This document shows positions 8,423-17,201 of a stretch of 64,000 bases of DNA, in pieces (the first letter of the stretch is position 1; every line of letters begins with the position of its first letter). The stretch spans positions 868,001 through 932,000 of the forward strand of contig NZ_AP026070.1 in assembly GCF_024363255.1 (NCBI RefSeq), written 5' to 3'. This stretch comes from Shewanella sp. NFH-SH190041 (GTDB lineage Bacteria > Pseudomonadota > Gammaproteobacteria > Enterobacterales > Shewanellaceae). Below the pieces are notes generated by a model. It had not been told where the DNA came from. It searched no databases and was given only the letters and a program-made list of their open reading frames with translations. The translations under genes and the position numbers were made by a program.

Positions 8423-9764
8423 ATTCGGTGGGACATCAGTAGCAGATTTTGCGGCCATGTCACGCTGTGCTGAAATTGTACTTAATCGGCCGCAAACGCG
8501 TGTAGTGGTGGTCAGTGCATCCAGTGGGGTAACGAACTTACTGGTTGCACTCACTCAAGCCAATATTACTGATGCGCAGCGTGTGGCGCTGCTCAATGAT
8601 ATCGCTTTGATCCAGCAAAACATCCTTCAACACATCACACAACGTGAGGTGATCAGCCAAGCACTTGAGGTGTTACTGTCTCGTATTTGGCAACTTAGCG
8701 AGGCGTTAGTGTTGGATCGCAGTAAGTCCTTGATGGATGAGTTGTTGTCATTGGGGGAACAGTGCTCATCTTTGTTATTTGCTGCGGTACTACGCCAGTT
8801 AGGTGGACGAGCCGAAGTATTTGATATTCGTAGGGTGATGCGTACCGATAGCCATTTTGGGCGCGCAGAACCTTTGATTGATGAGATTGCAGTATTGGCG
8901 AATGAACATCTTGCGCCATTATTGGATGATACTGTGATGGTAACCCAGGGCTTTATCGGGGCGGATTGCCATGGCAAGACGACAACATTGGGGCGCGGGG
9001 GCAGTGATTATTCTGCGGCATTACTTGCCGAAGCATTGGCCGCTGAAGCAGTAGAGATCTGGACCGATGTTGCCGGGATCTTTTCAACTGATCCTCGCCT
9101 CGCACCTGGCGCTAAGGCATTAAAGGAGATCAGTTTTAATGAAGCCGCTGAGATGGCGACATTTGGCGCCAAGGTATTGCATCCCGCTACGATTTTACCT
9201 GCGGTGCGGCGGCAGATTCAGGTGTTTGTTGGCTCAAGTGTAGCGCCAGAGCAAGGTGGAACCTGGATTCGACACCAAGTTACCGATGCCCCCGTTTTTC
9301 GTGCTGTGGCTGTGCGTAAAGATCAGACGTTGCTTAATTTACACAGTTTAAAGATGCTTCATGCTCAGGGGTTCTTGGCTCATATCTTTGCAACCTTGGC
9401 AAAACACAAGATAAGTGTGGATTTAATTACCACATCCGAAGTGAATGTGGCGTTAACATTAGATAAAACCGGCTCAGACAGTAGTGGTAGCGGATTAATT
9501 AATGCACCGTTATTACAGGAGTTATCTGAGCATTGCCGTGTCAGTGTGGAAGATAATCTGGCATTAGTGGCAATCATAGGTAATCGCATTGCGACTACCT
9601 CTGGGTTGTGTCGCCGGGTATTTTCTGTGCTGGAGCCTTTTAATGTCCGTATGATTTGCCAAGGGGCGAGTGCCCATAATCTCTGCATCTTGGTTGCTCA
9701 AGCTGATGCAGCAGCCGTTGTCAGTGCTTTGCATACCGATCTATTTGAATCTGATGTGGATTAA
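8406..9764 (+). CDS. lysC: Lysine-sensitive aspartokinase III
   Basis: A 452-residue enzyme that phosphorylates aspartate in the first step of lysine, threonine and methionine synthesis. The N-terminal kinase domain begins with KFGGTSVADF and contains TTLGRGGSDYSAALLAEAL and WTDVAGIFSTDPR. The C-terminal third forms the ACT domains that bind lysine, starting at FVGSS. It is collinear with E. coli LysC (449 aa) and has no fused homoserine dehydrogenase. The lysine riboswitch upstream supports the lysine-specific assignment. The ribosome-binding site CGGAGG at 8395-8400 can pair weakly with TTTCCG at 8376-8381. Confidence 0.96.
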   Translation: MTVIAKFGGTSVADFAAMSRCAEIVLNRPQTRVVVVSASSGVTNLLVALTQANITDAQRVALLNDIALIQQNILQHITQREVISQALEVLLSRIWQLSEALVLDRSKSLMDELLSLGEQCSSLLFAAVLRQLGGRAEVFDIRRVMRTDSHFGRAEPLIDEIAVLANEHLAPLLDDTVMVTQGFIGADCHGKTTTLGRGGSDYSAALLAEALAAEAVEIWTDVAGIFSTDPRLAPGAKALKEISFNEAAEMATFGAKVLHPATILPAVRRQIQVFVGSSVAPEQGGTWIRHQVTDAPVFRAVAVRKDQTLLNLHSLKMLHAQGFLAHIFATLAKHKISVDLITTSEVNVALTLDKTGSDSSGSGLINAPLLQELSEHCRVSVEDNLALVAIIGNRIATTSGLCRRVFSVLEPFNVRMICQGASAHNLCILVAQADAAAVVSALHTDLFESDVD

Positions 9765-9837
9765 TTGGGTATTGTAATGTGTCAATGCTGACTGATGTAG
9801 TTGGTGAGAAGTTTACAGCATCAGTGATGCTGAAATG

Positions 9838-9866
9838 AAAAAGGAGCCCTCAGGGCTCCTTTTTTG
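9838..9866. terminator. Bidirectional terminator between lysC and the subtilase gene
   Basis: AGGAGCCCTCAGGGCTCCT is a perfect palindromic stem with A and T runs on its two sides, between convergent genes. Confidence 0.92.
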
Positions 9867-9874
9867 TTATGACA

Positions 9875-12800
9875 TTATGCCGCGCGTTTACGACGGATAA
9901 AGGCCAAAGGCAGCAGTAATGTTGCAATCCAGCCTAATGCACCACCATCATCATCGACAACTGGTTTAGCATTAACTGTGACGGTTACATTGACCGGCTC
10001 AGAAGCAACAGTACCATCTGATGCCGTCACACTAAATACCAACTCGCCCGGTGCGGGCGCTGTAAAGCTAATGGCATCACCTGACTGGGTGAAATCAACA
10101 CTGGTACCAGATGTTTGCGACCACGTGTAGCTCAGTGCATCACCATCTACGTCAGTAGCTTTAACGGCAACGGTGACATTGTTACCTTCTTCGGCGGTGA
10201 CGGTGGCAGCTGCTAATACCGGTGCATCATTGATGTTTTCAACTTTGAGCATCACAGTGGTTTTTTCTGCGACTAGATCAGTTGCATCATCAACCCGATA
10301 AGTGAAGCTGTCTGTACCGAAGAAGTCCGCAGTCGGGGTGTAAACTGCGCTACCATCTGCAGCTAAGGTGACTTTTCCATGCATTGGTTGGTCGACTAAT
10401 GCCGCGGTCATATCACCTGCGGCATTAACAGGGATCAGACGTTGTGCTTTTGCGGTAATTTTACCGTTTGTTACGCTAGTGGTTGACAGTTTGAAGTCAG
10501 TACCATCATTAGTCAGTACATTGAATTCAGCATTGCTGTCTTCATCCAGTGTGACCATATCATCACTGGCTGGGGTATTGGCTGTAGCCTGCACTTTATA
10601 AGTGATTTCAACCTTGCCACCAACGCTTGAATTAATGGCTACACTATTGCCGTTATTAATTGTAGCTCCGTCACCGTTATAGTGGTAATTGGCGCCCACT
10701 GTACCAGAAATGTTTTCTGCACCGACAGAAACACTTGATGGCATATTAGCTAAACGAGGATAGGTGAAGAAAATATCTTCTTCTGTACCTAGGCGGATCC
10801 ATGCGAGGAAGGTGTAAGTGTTACCTGATGTATCACCCCAGAGTTGAGCTCGGTTCCACTCGATAACAACATAATCATTGCCATTCCGTGTCAATACTGC
10901 TGCCGCGATACCGCCGCCACCAGTATCATTTGTCGCTGTACCGGCTAAATCGAAATCACTCCAAAATGGGGCCAGTATGTTATTTGGCTCTGTGGCATCA
11001 GGCAAGGCTCGATTGCGCCAAGTACCAGAGGTGTTCCCCCCACCAACAATAATCATACCGTTGTCACTGACGGTGATTTTATTATAGCTTTCCCCGTTAT
11101 ACATAAAGGCTGGCAGCGTGTAAGTGACAGAAATTTCATCACAACCACCGTTACAGCTACGTATCGGCGTACTCATATCTTCAACCAGACTGAAGGTCCC
11201 TACACCACTGTCAACGCTCTGAGCCGACATGGATGGTTCAGCTAATGTTCCCACCCAAGTGACACGGCCTTGGTCAACATTGACTTCGCTGCCGGTTTGC
11301 GTGGCATTGGTGAGCATAATGGAAACATCATTCGCGGCTGTCATTTTGGTTTCAGCCGGGATTTTTACCTGCATGGTAATCAGTTCATCATCAGTAAACT
11401 CGACATTGCTGAGCGTTGCTTTGATCTCAAATGGATCTGCTGCATTGAGGTCAGTTCCCACTTCAGTGGTGGAAATCAGGTTACTGTTGCTGCTGTCTTT
11501 GGCGAGCACAGCGACAGGAAGATGGGCATCTTGCGCTGCACCGGTAAAGTTCAATTTCCCGAATACCCACTCACCACTGGTGGACATGCTGGTATTGAAT
11601 TTAACTGTAATCTCGGCTGACTCACCTGCTGCCAGTTCGAGGGTTGCAGGCATCATTTCGACATCGGCATCTTTCACATCGGCAGTAAGTGTCCAGGAGG
11701 TTGCTGCATCAGACTTGTTGTGTACTGTGCGCTTAAAAGTACACTCAGTGACACAAGAGTCAGTGGTAATTGATGCTTTATCAAAGGTCAGTACTGCATT
11801 GGCTGCTGCCGCCAGATCCATCCGCCCCGCGCCCATATCAAAAGGCGTTGCTGGGGTTTTATTATCATCGTCACGAATGTCATCGGTTGCTGCTGTGGAC
11901 ATCAGCGCCGTTTTGATATCGACAGCAGACCAGCTTGGGCGCATTTGCTTGAGGATAGCTGCTGCTCCGGCGACATGGGGGCTAGCCATACTGGTACCGC
12001 TCTTGAAACCGAAATCACCGCCATCGGTATCTGGTGAGGCGGCAGACAGAATGCTGCTACCCGGCGCCGCAATATCAGGCTTAAAGATGTTTTCATCACC
12101 GTTGGGGCCTCGGGAGCTGCTAGCACTGATCATATCGGCAAAGTTGCTATCCACAACCCGCTTGACAGCCACACCGAGAGTGCCTTGGGCATTGTTACCG
12201 GCATCCATTTCTACGGCTTTACCGTCTTTGTTGGAGATCATTAACCCGGGAATACTGGTATCAGGCATATACATAGAAATGGGGGCGCCATCATTATTGT
12301 TGTAAACCACAATGGCCTTGGCACCGGCATTCGCCGCGTTATCTGCTTTGGTACTGAAGTTACAGCTACCACGGGAAATCAGCGCGATGCCATCAGTAAA
12401 GCTGTCGGCTGCGAAGGGATCACAACCTTCAACATTATCAGCATTGATACCCATAGCGGTAATCACAGGTGCCGTGATATCGGCAGCAAATACGGCTGAA
12501 CTGTTAGAGTTTACCGCCAGCATATCTTTGCCATCAAAATTGAAGTTGTTGGCAAAGAAACGCCCTGCAGTGCTGTTGGCTACTGCAATACCGGATTCAA
12601 TACAGGCGGGACAACCTATGGTTTTAGCGCCATTACCGCTATTGCCCGCCGCAGAAACCACGACGATACCTGCAGCTTCTGCTGCTTCAAAAATGGCTTT
12701 ATATGGACTACCAGCCGGGTTTGCCCCTGTGCTGCCGCCCCAAGAATTATTAATGACATCAGCGCCATCTTCTACGGCATATTCCAGTGCTTCCATCAGC

Positions 12801-13717
12801 ATGGTGTCTGTGCCGCTGCCACCGGAACAGTCAGAGCGGCTGTAGAGTGCTTTATAGGACATCAGATAAGCTGCTGGTGCCACTCCGGATAAGGTGACTT
12901 CGATGCCTTCATATTCCGTGGTGACCTGATTGCCGACAGCAGTACCGGCAACATGGGTTCCATGGCCACCGTAGCCCAATGGGCTCATATATTCATCAGC
13001 ACAAACAGCAAAATTCGGCGCTGACCAGCGGGCAACGATGAGTTTGTCGTTACAAAAGCTGGAATCTGTGGTTGCACAGTAATCATTGTCTGGCAGGTTT
13101 GCGGGAGCGGTAAAGCCATCGCCAGAGAACATGGGGTTCTCTGGACGAATACCACCATCAATAATCGCTACTCGCATACCTTTGCCGGCATTTTCCATGC
13201 CATTGACGGCCTGCCAAATGGCATCAGTATTGATGACAGATAAGGACGCATCCATCTGAATATGATGCATTGTATCGGGATAAATGGCTTTAATGCCCGG
13301 GATTTGTTTTAGCGTTTCAATATCCAGATTGGCGCTGCTAATACTCATACCATTAAAAACAGTATCAAACTGCTTTTGTACTTTAAGGCCGGGGACCGCT
13401 TTACGCAGTTGGCTGATAACTCTATTTTGCTCGGCAGCGATTTTCGCCACATGGCTGTTAAATTGCGTATGTTGACGGATTTGCTGTAGCTGGTTACCAA
13501 GGCGTTCGCCTGAGCTACCGAACGCCTTCGCGATAGAAGGGGTTTCCAATTCAATGATAATGCTGTCTTGATACAGGTTGTGAACCTGATTCTTTTCCGA
13601 GTGATACTGCTCCACCGCCAAGATTTCCGGTGAATGCCCTTTGATCGTCAAGTTGCCGGCTTGTACGGCACCCGACAATAACGCCGATGATATGGCGATA
13701 GCGAGAGGTGTCTTCAC
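9875..13717 (-). CDS. Secreted S8 (subtilisin-like) protease with PA domain and GlyGly-CTERM anchor
   Basis: A 1280-residue exported serine protease. It has a signal peptide (1-20, cut near AVQA) and an inhibitor-like propeptide (about 50-155). The S8 domain has Asp187 in VAIIDGGI, His252 in GHGTHVAG, oxyanion Asn324 in INNSWGG and Ser576 in SGTSMASPHVAGAA. A PA domain is inserted at about 415-520. Beta-sandwich repeats follow, including a cadherin/PKD-like module (DVDGDALSYTW). The C-terminus has a GG motif, a hydrophobic helix and RRKRAA, a GlyGly-CTERM signal processed by rhombosortase in type II secreting bacteria. It is probably a surface-attached or released protease used for protein degradation. 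Confidence 0.95.
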   Translation of the reverse strand: MKTPLAIAISSALLSGAVQAGNLTIKGHSPEILAVEQYHSEKNQVHNLYQDSIIIELETPSIAKAFGSSGERLGNQLQQIRQHTQFNSHVAKIAAEQNRVISQLRKAVPGLKVQKQFDTVFNGMSISSANLDIETLKQIPGIKAIYPDTMHHIQMDASLSVINTDAIWQAVNGMENAGKGMRVAIIDGGIRPENPMFSGDGFTAPANLPDNDYCATTDSSFCNDKLIVARWSAPNFAVCADEYMSPLGYGGHGTHVAGTAVGNQVTTEYEGIEVTLSGVAPAAYLMSYKALYSRSDCSGGSGTDTMLMEALEYAVEDGADVINNSWGGSTGANPAGSPYKAIFEAAEAAGIVVVSAAGNSGNGAKTIGCPACIESGIAVANSTAGRFFANNFNFDGKDMLAVNSNSSAVFAADITAPVITAMGINADNVEGCDPFAADSFTDGIALISRGSCNFSTKADNAANAGAKAIVVYNNNDGAPISMYMPDTSIPGLMISNKDGKAVEMDAGNNAQGTLGVAVKRVVDSNFADMISASSSRGPNGDENIFKPDIAAPGSSILSAASPDTDGGDFGFKSGTSMASPHVAGAAAILKQMRPSWSAVDIKTALMSTAATDDIRDDDNKTPATPFDMGAGRMDLAAAANAVLTFDKASITTDSCVTECTFKRTVHNKSDAATSWTLTADVKDADVEMMPATLELAAGESAEITVKFNTSMSTSGEWVFGKLNFTGAAQDAHLPVAVLAKDSSNSNLISTTEVGTDLNAADPFEIKATLSNVEFTDDELITMQVKIPAETKMTAANDVSIMLTNATQTGSEVNVDQGRVTWVGTLAEPSMSAQSVDSGVGTFSLVEDMSTPIRSCNGGCDEISVTYTLPAFMYNGESYNKITVSDNGMIIVGGGNTSGTWRNRALPDATEPNNILAPFWSDFDLAGTATNDTGGGGIAAAVLTRNGNDYVVIEWNRAQLWGDTSGNTYTFLAWIRLGTEEDIFFTYPRLANMPSSVSVGAENISGTVGANYHYNGDGATINNGNSVAINSSVGGKVEITYKVQATANTPASDDMVTLDEDSNAEFNVLTNDGTDFKLSTTSVTNGKITAKAQRLIPVNAAGDMTAALVDQPMHGKVTLAADGSAVYTPTADFFGTDSFTYRVDDATDLVAEKTTVMLKVENINDAPVLAAATVTAEEGNNVTVAVKATDVDGDALSYTWSQTSGTSVDFTQSGDAISFTAPAPGELVFSVTASDGTVASEPVNVTVTVNAKPVVDDDGGALGWIATLLLPLAFIRRKRAA

Positions 13718-13926
13718 TTTGTTCCATCCTTGTCAATGCTGACTTTATTATTGAAATACTGACTCGCCCGTCAAAACGGCTTTTGAGGAGCCGCTATATT
13801 CGAGCTGGTTATTAAGTATCACAATTCCAACAAATAGTTAACAAGTGAGACAAAGGTTTTGGTCATAAACGTAAAAATGTTTGGACACTTATCGAGGGGC
13901 AAGATGTAAATATGGCGAGGGAGAAT

Positions 13927-13950
13927 GCAGAAATACTTGGGTATTTCTGC
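13927..13950 (-). terminator. Hairpin downstream of asnC
   Basis: A perfect 10-bp inverted repeat GCAGAAATAC/GTATTTCTGC with a four-base loop lies just after the asnC stop codon. There is no T-run, so it may act as a weak terminator or RNA-stabilising hairpin. Confidence 0.45.
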
Positions 13951-13959
13951 TATGGCGAA

Positions 13960-14421
13960 TTATGGCTTAACGCCTCTGATAATAGGATTTTGCAGACTGA
14001 TCAGGGTTTCAGTGGACTGGATTTCATCGATAGATTGAATACGGTTTATCAATACATGCTGTAAGCCATCAATAGATTGGCACATGACTTTGACAAAAAC
14101 ACTGTAGTTGCCGGTGGTGTAATAGGCTTCGACGACTTCTTCCAAGGCGTTGAGTTTGGCGATAGCTGCGGGGTAATCTCCGGCGCTTTTCAGGTTAATG
14201 CCAATAAAACAACAAACATCGTAGCCTAGTGCTTTGGGATTTACGGTAATTTGGGCGCCGGTAATAATGCCGGCCTGCTTCATTTTTTCCACTCGGACAT
14301 GAATGGTTCCGGCACTGACACCAAAACGTTTTGCCAGTTCGGCAAAAGGGGTGCGGGCATCTTTCATCAGCGCTTCCAATATCTGGTTGTCGAGTTTGTC
14401 ACGCTGGTATGAGGTTTCCAT
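13960..14421 (-). CDS. asnC: AsnC, Lrp/AsnC-family transcriptional regulator
   Basis: A 153-residue DNA-binding regulator. The N-terminal helix-turn-helix (about 8-60) contains FAELAKRFGVSAGTIHVRVEKM. The C-terminal ligand-binding domain has the AsnC-specific runs EAYYTTGNYSVFVKVMC and INRIQSIDEIQSTETL. Identity to E. coli AsnC (152 aa) appears high along the whole length, so AsnC rather than Lrp is favoured. In E. coli it activates asnA in response to asparagine. No asnA gene is adjacent here, so the target must be elsewhere. Confidence 0.93.
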   Translation of the reverse strand: METSYQRDKLDNQILEALMKDARTPFAELAKRFGVSAGTIHVRVEKMKQAGIITGAQITVNPKALGYDVCCFIGINLKSAGDYPAAIAKLNALEEVVEAYYTTGNYSVFVKVMCQSIDGLQHVLINRIQSIDEIQSTETLISLQNPIIRGVKP

Positions 14422-14570
14422 GATAAATAGCCATTTTTATTGTTAATTTATCAGGAAATTTACGGGGTTTTGTTAATAAAAGCCAGTTTGTCGGCCAGGA
14501 ATGTGAGCAAGATGGAATTTACTGCCACCCATATGTGCTTTAGGTGGCAGATTATTATTTCAAAGCCTTT

Positions 14571-15248
14571 TTATTGCTCACCAGTCGGCTCAGTAAAGGG
14601 GACGGGTGCATTGAAGGTCATTGGCTCGCCACTGTATGGGTGAGTAATTGACAATTGTGCTGCATGGAGCAGTAATCTCGGCGCGAGTCGCTTAGCCAAA
14701 GGATCAGCATAAAAGCCATCACCTAGAATAGGATGTCCCAATGCCATCATATGTACTCGTAATTGGTGGGAGCGCCCAGTAATCGGAGTCAACTTGACTA
14801 AAGTGGAACGATGACCATAACTTTCAACGTCATAATGGGTCAGTGAGGGCTTACCTATATCATGATCCACTTTTTGTCTTGGACGGTTTGGCCAGTCACA
14901 GATCAGTGGTAAATCAACACTGCCTTGCTGCTCTTTGATATAGCCAGCGACTCGGGCGTAATAAATTTTATGGGTTTCCCGGTCACGAAATTGTCGTTTT
15001 AATTCCCGCTCGGCACTGCGGCGCAGCGCCACCACAATAACACCTGAGGTGGCCATATCCAATCTGTGTACGATTTGAGCATTGGGGTGAATATCCAGTA
15101 TCCGGCTATAAATACTGTCTCGATGGGCTGGATCCCGACCGGGTACCGACAGTAGCCCAGATGGTTTGTTCACCACCATAATATCTTTGTCTTCGTAGAG
15201 AATATCCAGCCAGGGGCTGGTGGGTGGTTGATACACAAAATCAGGCAT
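14571..15248 (-). CDS. rluA: Dual-specificity RNA pseudouridine synthase RluA
   Basis: A protein of about 225 residues that isomerises uridine in 23S rRNA (U746) and some tRNAs (U32). The RluA catalytic motif VHRLDMATSGVIVVA includes the essential Asp. IMVVNKPSGLLSVPGR, LICDWPNRPRQKV and PITGRSHQLRVHMMALGHPILGD are all kept as in E. coli RluA. A TTG start 42 bases upstream is possible. I chose the ATG at 15246-15248 because it matches the usual RluA N-terminus (PPTSPWLDILYED). Confidence 0.94.
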   Translation of the reverse strand: MPDFVYQPPTSPWLDILYEDKDIMVVNKPSGLLSVPGRDPAHRDSIYSRILDIHPNAQIVHRLDMATSGVIVVALRRSAERELKRQFRDRETHKIYYARVAGYIKEQQGSVDLPLICDWPNRPRQKVDHDIGKPSLTHYDVESYGHRSTLVKLTPITGRSHQLRVHMMALGHPILGDGFYADPLAKRLAPRLLLHAAQLSITHPYSGEPMTFNAPVPFTEPTGEQ

Positions 15249-15458
15249 GGCGGTTAAATTACTCGATTGATAGAAAAAAGGCCGCGGCAAAGATACCTGC
15301 GCTATTGGTGTACTGCAAGTCCGGTAATCGTTGTTAACCCCATTGCGGCACGGGTTTTAAGGTTGGGATTCGCTCATGTTGCGTCAAAGGTGGCGAGCTG
15401 CATGTGCATTGTGAGTGCATAAAGTAGTTAAACCTAAGGTTACACCGCAGTAGATTAA

Positions 15459-15761
15459 TCACCCCGCAGCTGGTGGGGTAAACATATCACCGTTAATGTG
15501 CATCAGACAGAAGGTCCAGATAACAAATGCGAGAGGGCAATGGATCAGGGCGTAAAACACCTGTTCTAAGCGGCTGATCCCGCCATTATCCCAGATCAGA
15601 TAGAGATGCTCTAATACCACCAAAGCAAAGAGTGCAATGATTGGATAGTAAATGATTTCTCCAACATTGAACGGCACAGTGATTAGCGTGGCAATTACCA
15701 TCAGTGTTGTGGTCAGTGGTGGCAGTGCCAGTTTGTAACTTTCCGGATATGGAAACAGCAT
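15459..15761 (-). CDS. Small inner-membrane protein of unknown function
   Basis: A 100-residue protein with about three hydrophobic helices (near residues 12-30, 38-55 and 66-88). An AAGGA ribosome-binding site lies five bases before the ATG. I do not recognise a family. It stands alone between rluA and the methyltransferase gene pair. No charged or cysteine motif suggests an activity. Confidence 0.65.
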   Translation of the reverse strand: MLFPYPESYKLALPPLTTTLMVIATLITVPFNVGEIIYYPIIALFALVVLEHLYLIWDNGGISRLEQVFYALIHCPLAFVIWTFCLMHINGDMFTPPAAG

Positions 15762-15894
15762 AATCTTCCTTATTTATGGCTGTTTGTCTGGTGGTATCCC
15801 CGCTCAAGCGGAGTCAATAAGCTGAGTAAATTATGCTTATCTTCTTATTGATAGTGTATCTCCGTATAACACAGGACTTATTGTGGCTTAGGCA

Positions 15895-16437
15895 TTATGG
15901 TTTAATCGGCTTTCGAGCAATAAATTGAGCTTTATATTGCGATATTCCCGCAGTTGGCACTGTGAGTGTTGCTGCCAGACAAGGTGATGTGATTAATCCT
16001 TCCTTTTCAAACAGAATTTCCCACTGATAAAATTGCCTTGGTAATTCATTTGGTTGCAGTAAAAAATCTGGATTACGTGGTCTGCCAATTTGTGCCTGTT
16101 GCCAAGTAAAGGTTTCATAAACCAGTATGCCACCTGGTTTAATCGCCTTTGCAATCTGCTCGTACAGGGGGCGGTGCAGATAGTTAAATACCCACACGGC
16201 ATCAAACTGATTTTTTGCTAAATGGCTTTGCCCATCCTCAAGGTCTATGCATTGGCATCGGGCATTGGGGTGGTCAGTTATTTCAGGCAATAACCGACTT
16301 AAATCCTTATCGATAAAGCTTACTTGGTGACCGCGAGTCAGTGCAGTCAATCCGCGATGCCCTGTGCCACAGGCCAGATCCAAAATATGGAATTGTTCTG
16401 ATGCGGGCCATGGAAAATGGCTGAGTAGTGCTGTCAT
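15895..16437 (-). CDS. Class I SAM-dependent methyltransferase
   Basis: A methyltransferase of about 180 residues with the AdoMet-binding motif ILDLACGTGHRG (motif I), an acidic end of strand 2 (FIDKD) and the post-motif segment FDAVWVFNYLHRPL, a TehB/UbiE-like arrangement. The frame is open further upstream, but that extension runs antiparallel through the next gene. The ATG at 16435-16437 overlaps that gene's stop by four bases (ATGA), so it is the likely start. The substrate is unknown. Confidence 0.85.
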   Translation of the reverse strand: MTALLSHFPWPASEQFHILDLACGTGHRGLTALTRGHQVSFIDKDLSRLLPEITDHPNARCQCIDLEDGQSHLAKNQFDAVWVFNYLHRPLYEQIAKAIKPGGILVYETFTWQQAQIGRPRNPDFLLQPNELPRQFYQWEILFEKEGLITSPCLAATLTVPTAGISQYKAQFIARKPIKP

Positions 16438-16844
16438 CCTTTGACCTCTTTTTTGCCACCTAACCGGCGGCGGTGTACCACAGAATAATGTCGTAGCCCA
16501 GAAGGTCCATGGGTAACCAGTACTGATAACAGCAGAATAATGACAAAGAGTTCCGGCTGGTAATCCGGCAGAGGAATAAATAATACAAGCAGGAGCAGTT
16601 TTACCAGTGTTAACACCCCCTTGAGTTGGATAAGCCAACGCCAGTCCTTCACTATTTCCCACAGCATCATGATGGTGCCAGTGCACATTGCCATGACCCA
16701 GTAACTTTGCCATTGGGGAAAAGGCACATGCAGCAAGATACCGCCGCCGCTGCCAGCGATACCGAGGATATGGATAGCACGAAGTGCAGTTTTGCCCAGG
16801 CGCTGAGCCCAGTAGCGGCGCTCAGAGATAGAGTGTTTTGTCAT
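16434..16844 (-). CDS. Small integral membrane protein, co-transcribed with the methyltransferase
   Basis: A 136-residue protein with about four hydrophobic helices (roughly 22-40, 46-64, 74-92 and 96-112) and basic termini. Its stop codon overlaps the methyltransferase start by four bases, so the two are translationally coupled. The family is not recognised. Confidence 0.65.
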   Translation of the reverse strand: MTKHSISERRYWAQRLGKTALRAIHILGIAGSGGGILLHVPFPQWQSYWVMAMCTGTIMMLWEIVKDWRWLIQLKGVLTLVKLLLLVLFIPLPDYQPELFVIILLLSVLVTHGPSGLRHYSVVHRRRLGGKKEVKG

Positions 16845-17201
16845 GACAGTTGCGCGTGGTCAAAAAAAATAGCTTAGCAGGAATTAGCGGTATAAAAAAA
16901 GTTAACTGGATCTCATATTCAGTTAACGCTTAATTAATTTTTTGAGATTGAGATATTCAGCCATTGCTGATGTTTTTTTATTCTACATATGTCACAGATT
17001 TTCACTTGTTACACCCTAGGTTACAGTTTTTAATTCCTGTTCTATCAACCACATAGATTTGTGAGCTTGATACAAAAATATGCATTTAGATAGTGCTATT
17101 TTCTGCGCCCATAACAGCACGTCAACCAGTTTTCCACTGTCGGGATGATGGGAAAAGGGGTGCTGATAAAAATCTAAAAAGATTCTATAAGATGGGAGCA
17201 A
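16845..17201 (+). promoter_or_regulatory. Upstream region of fccA
   Basis: About 360 bp, AT-rich, without a credible gene. It contains a GTTAACTG...CAGTTAAC-like inverted repeat at about 16899-16926 and a TGTGA half-site near 17060 that fits a CRP site only poorly. Anaerobic control of fccA is expected from the family's physiology, but no operator can be defined by eye. Confidence 0.35.

Noticed and set aside
11229..12305. A 358-codon plus-strand open frame opposite the subtilase gene
   Set aside because: It is antisense to well-conserved catalytic sequence, is rich in Ser, Val, Ala and Leu as expected for a mirror frame, and has no domain.
16438..16713. N-terminal extension of the methyltransferase frame
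   Set aside because: It overlaps the upstream membrane-protein gene entirely, and the ATGA junction gives a better start.
17058..17076. CRP-like site upstream of fccA
   Set aside because: Only the left half TGTGA fits; the right half is poor.
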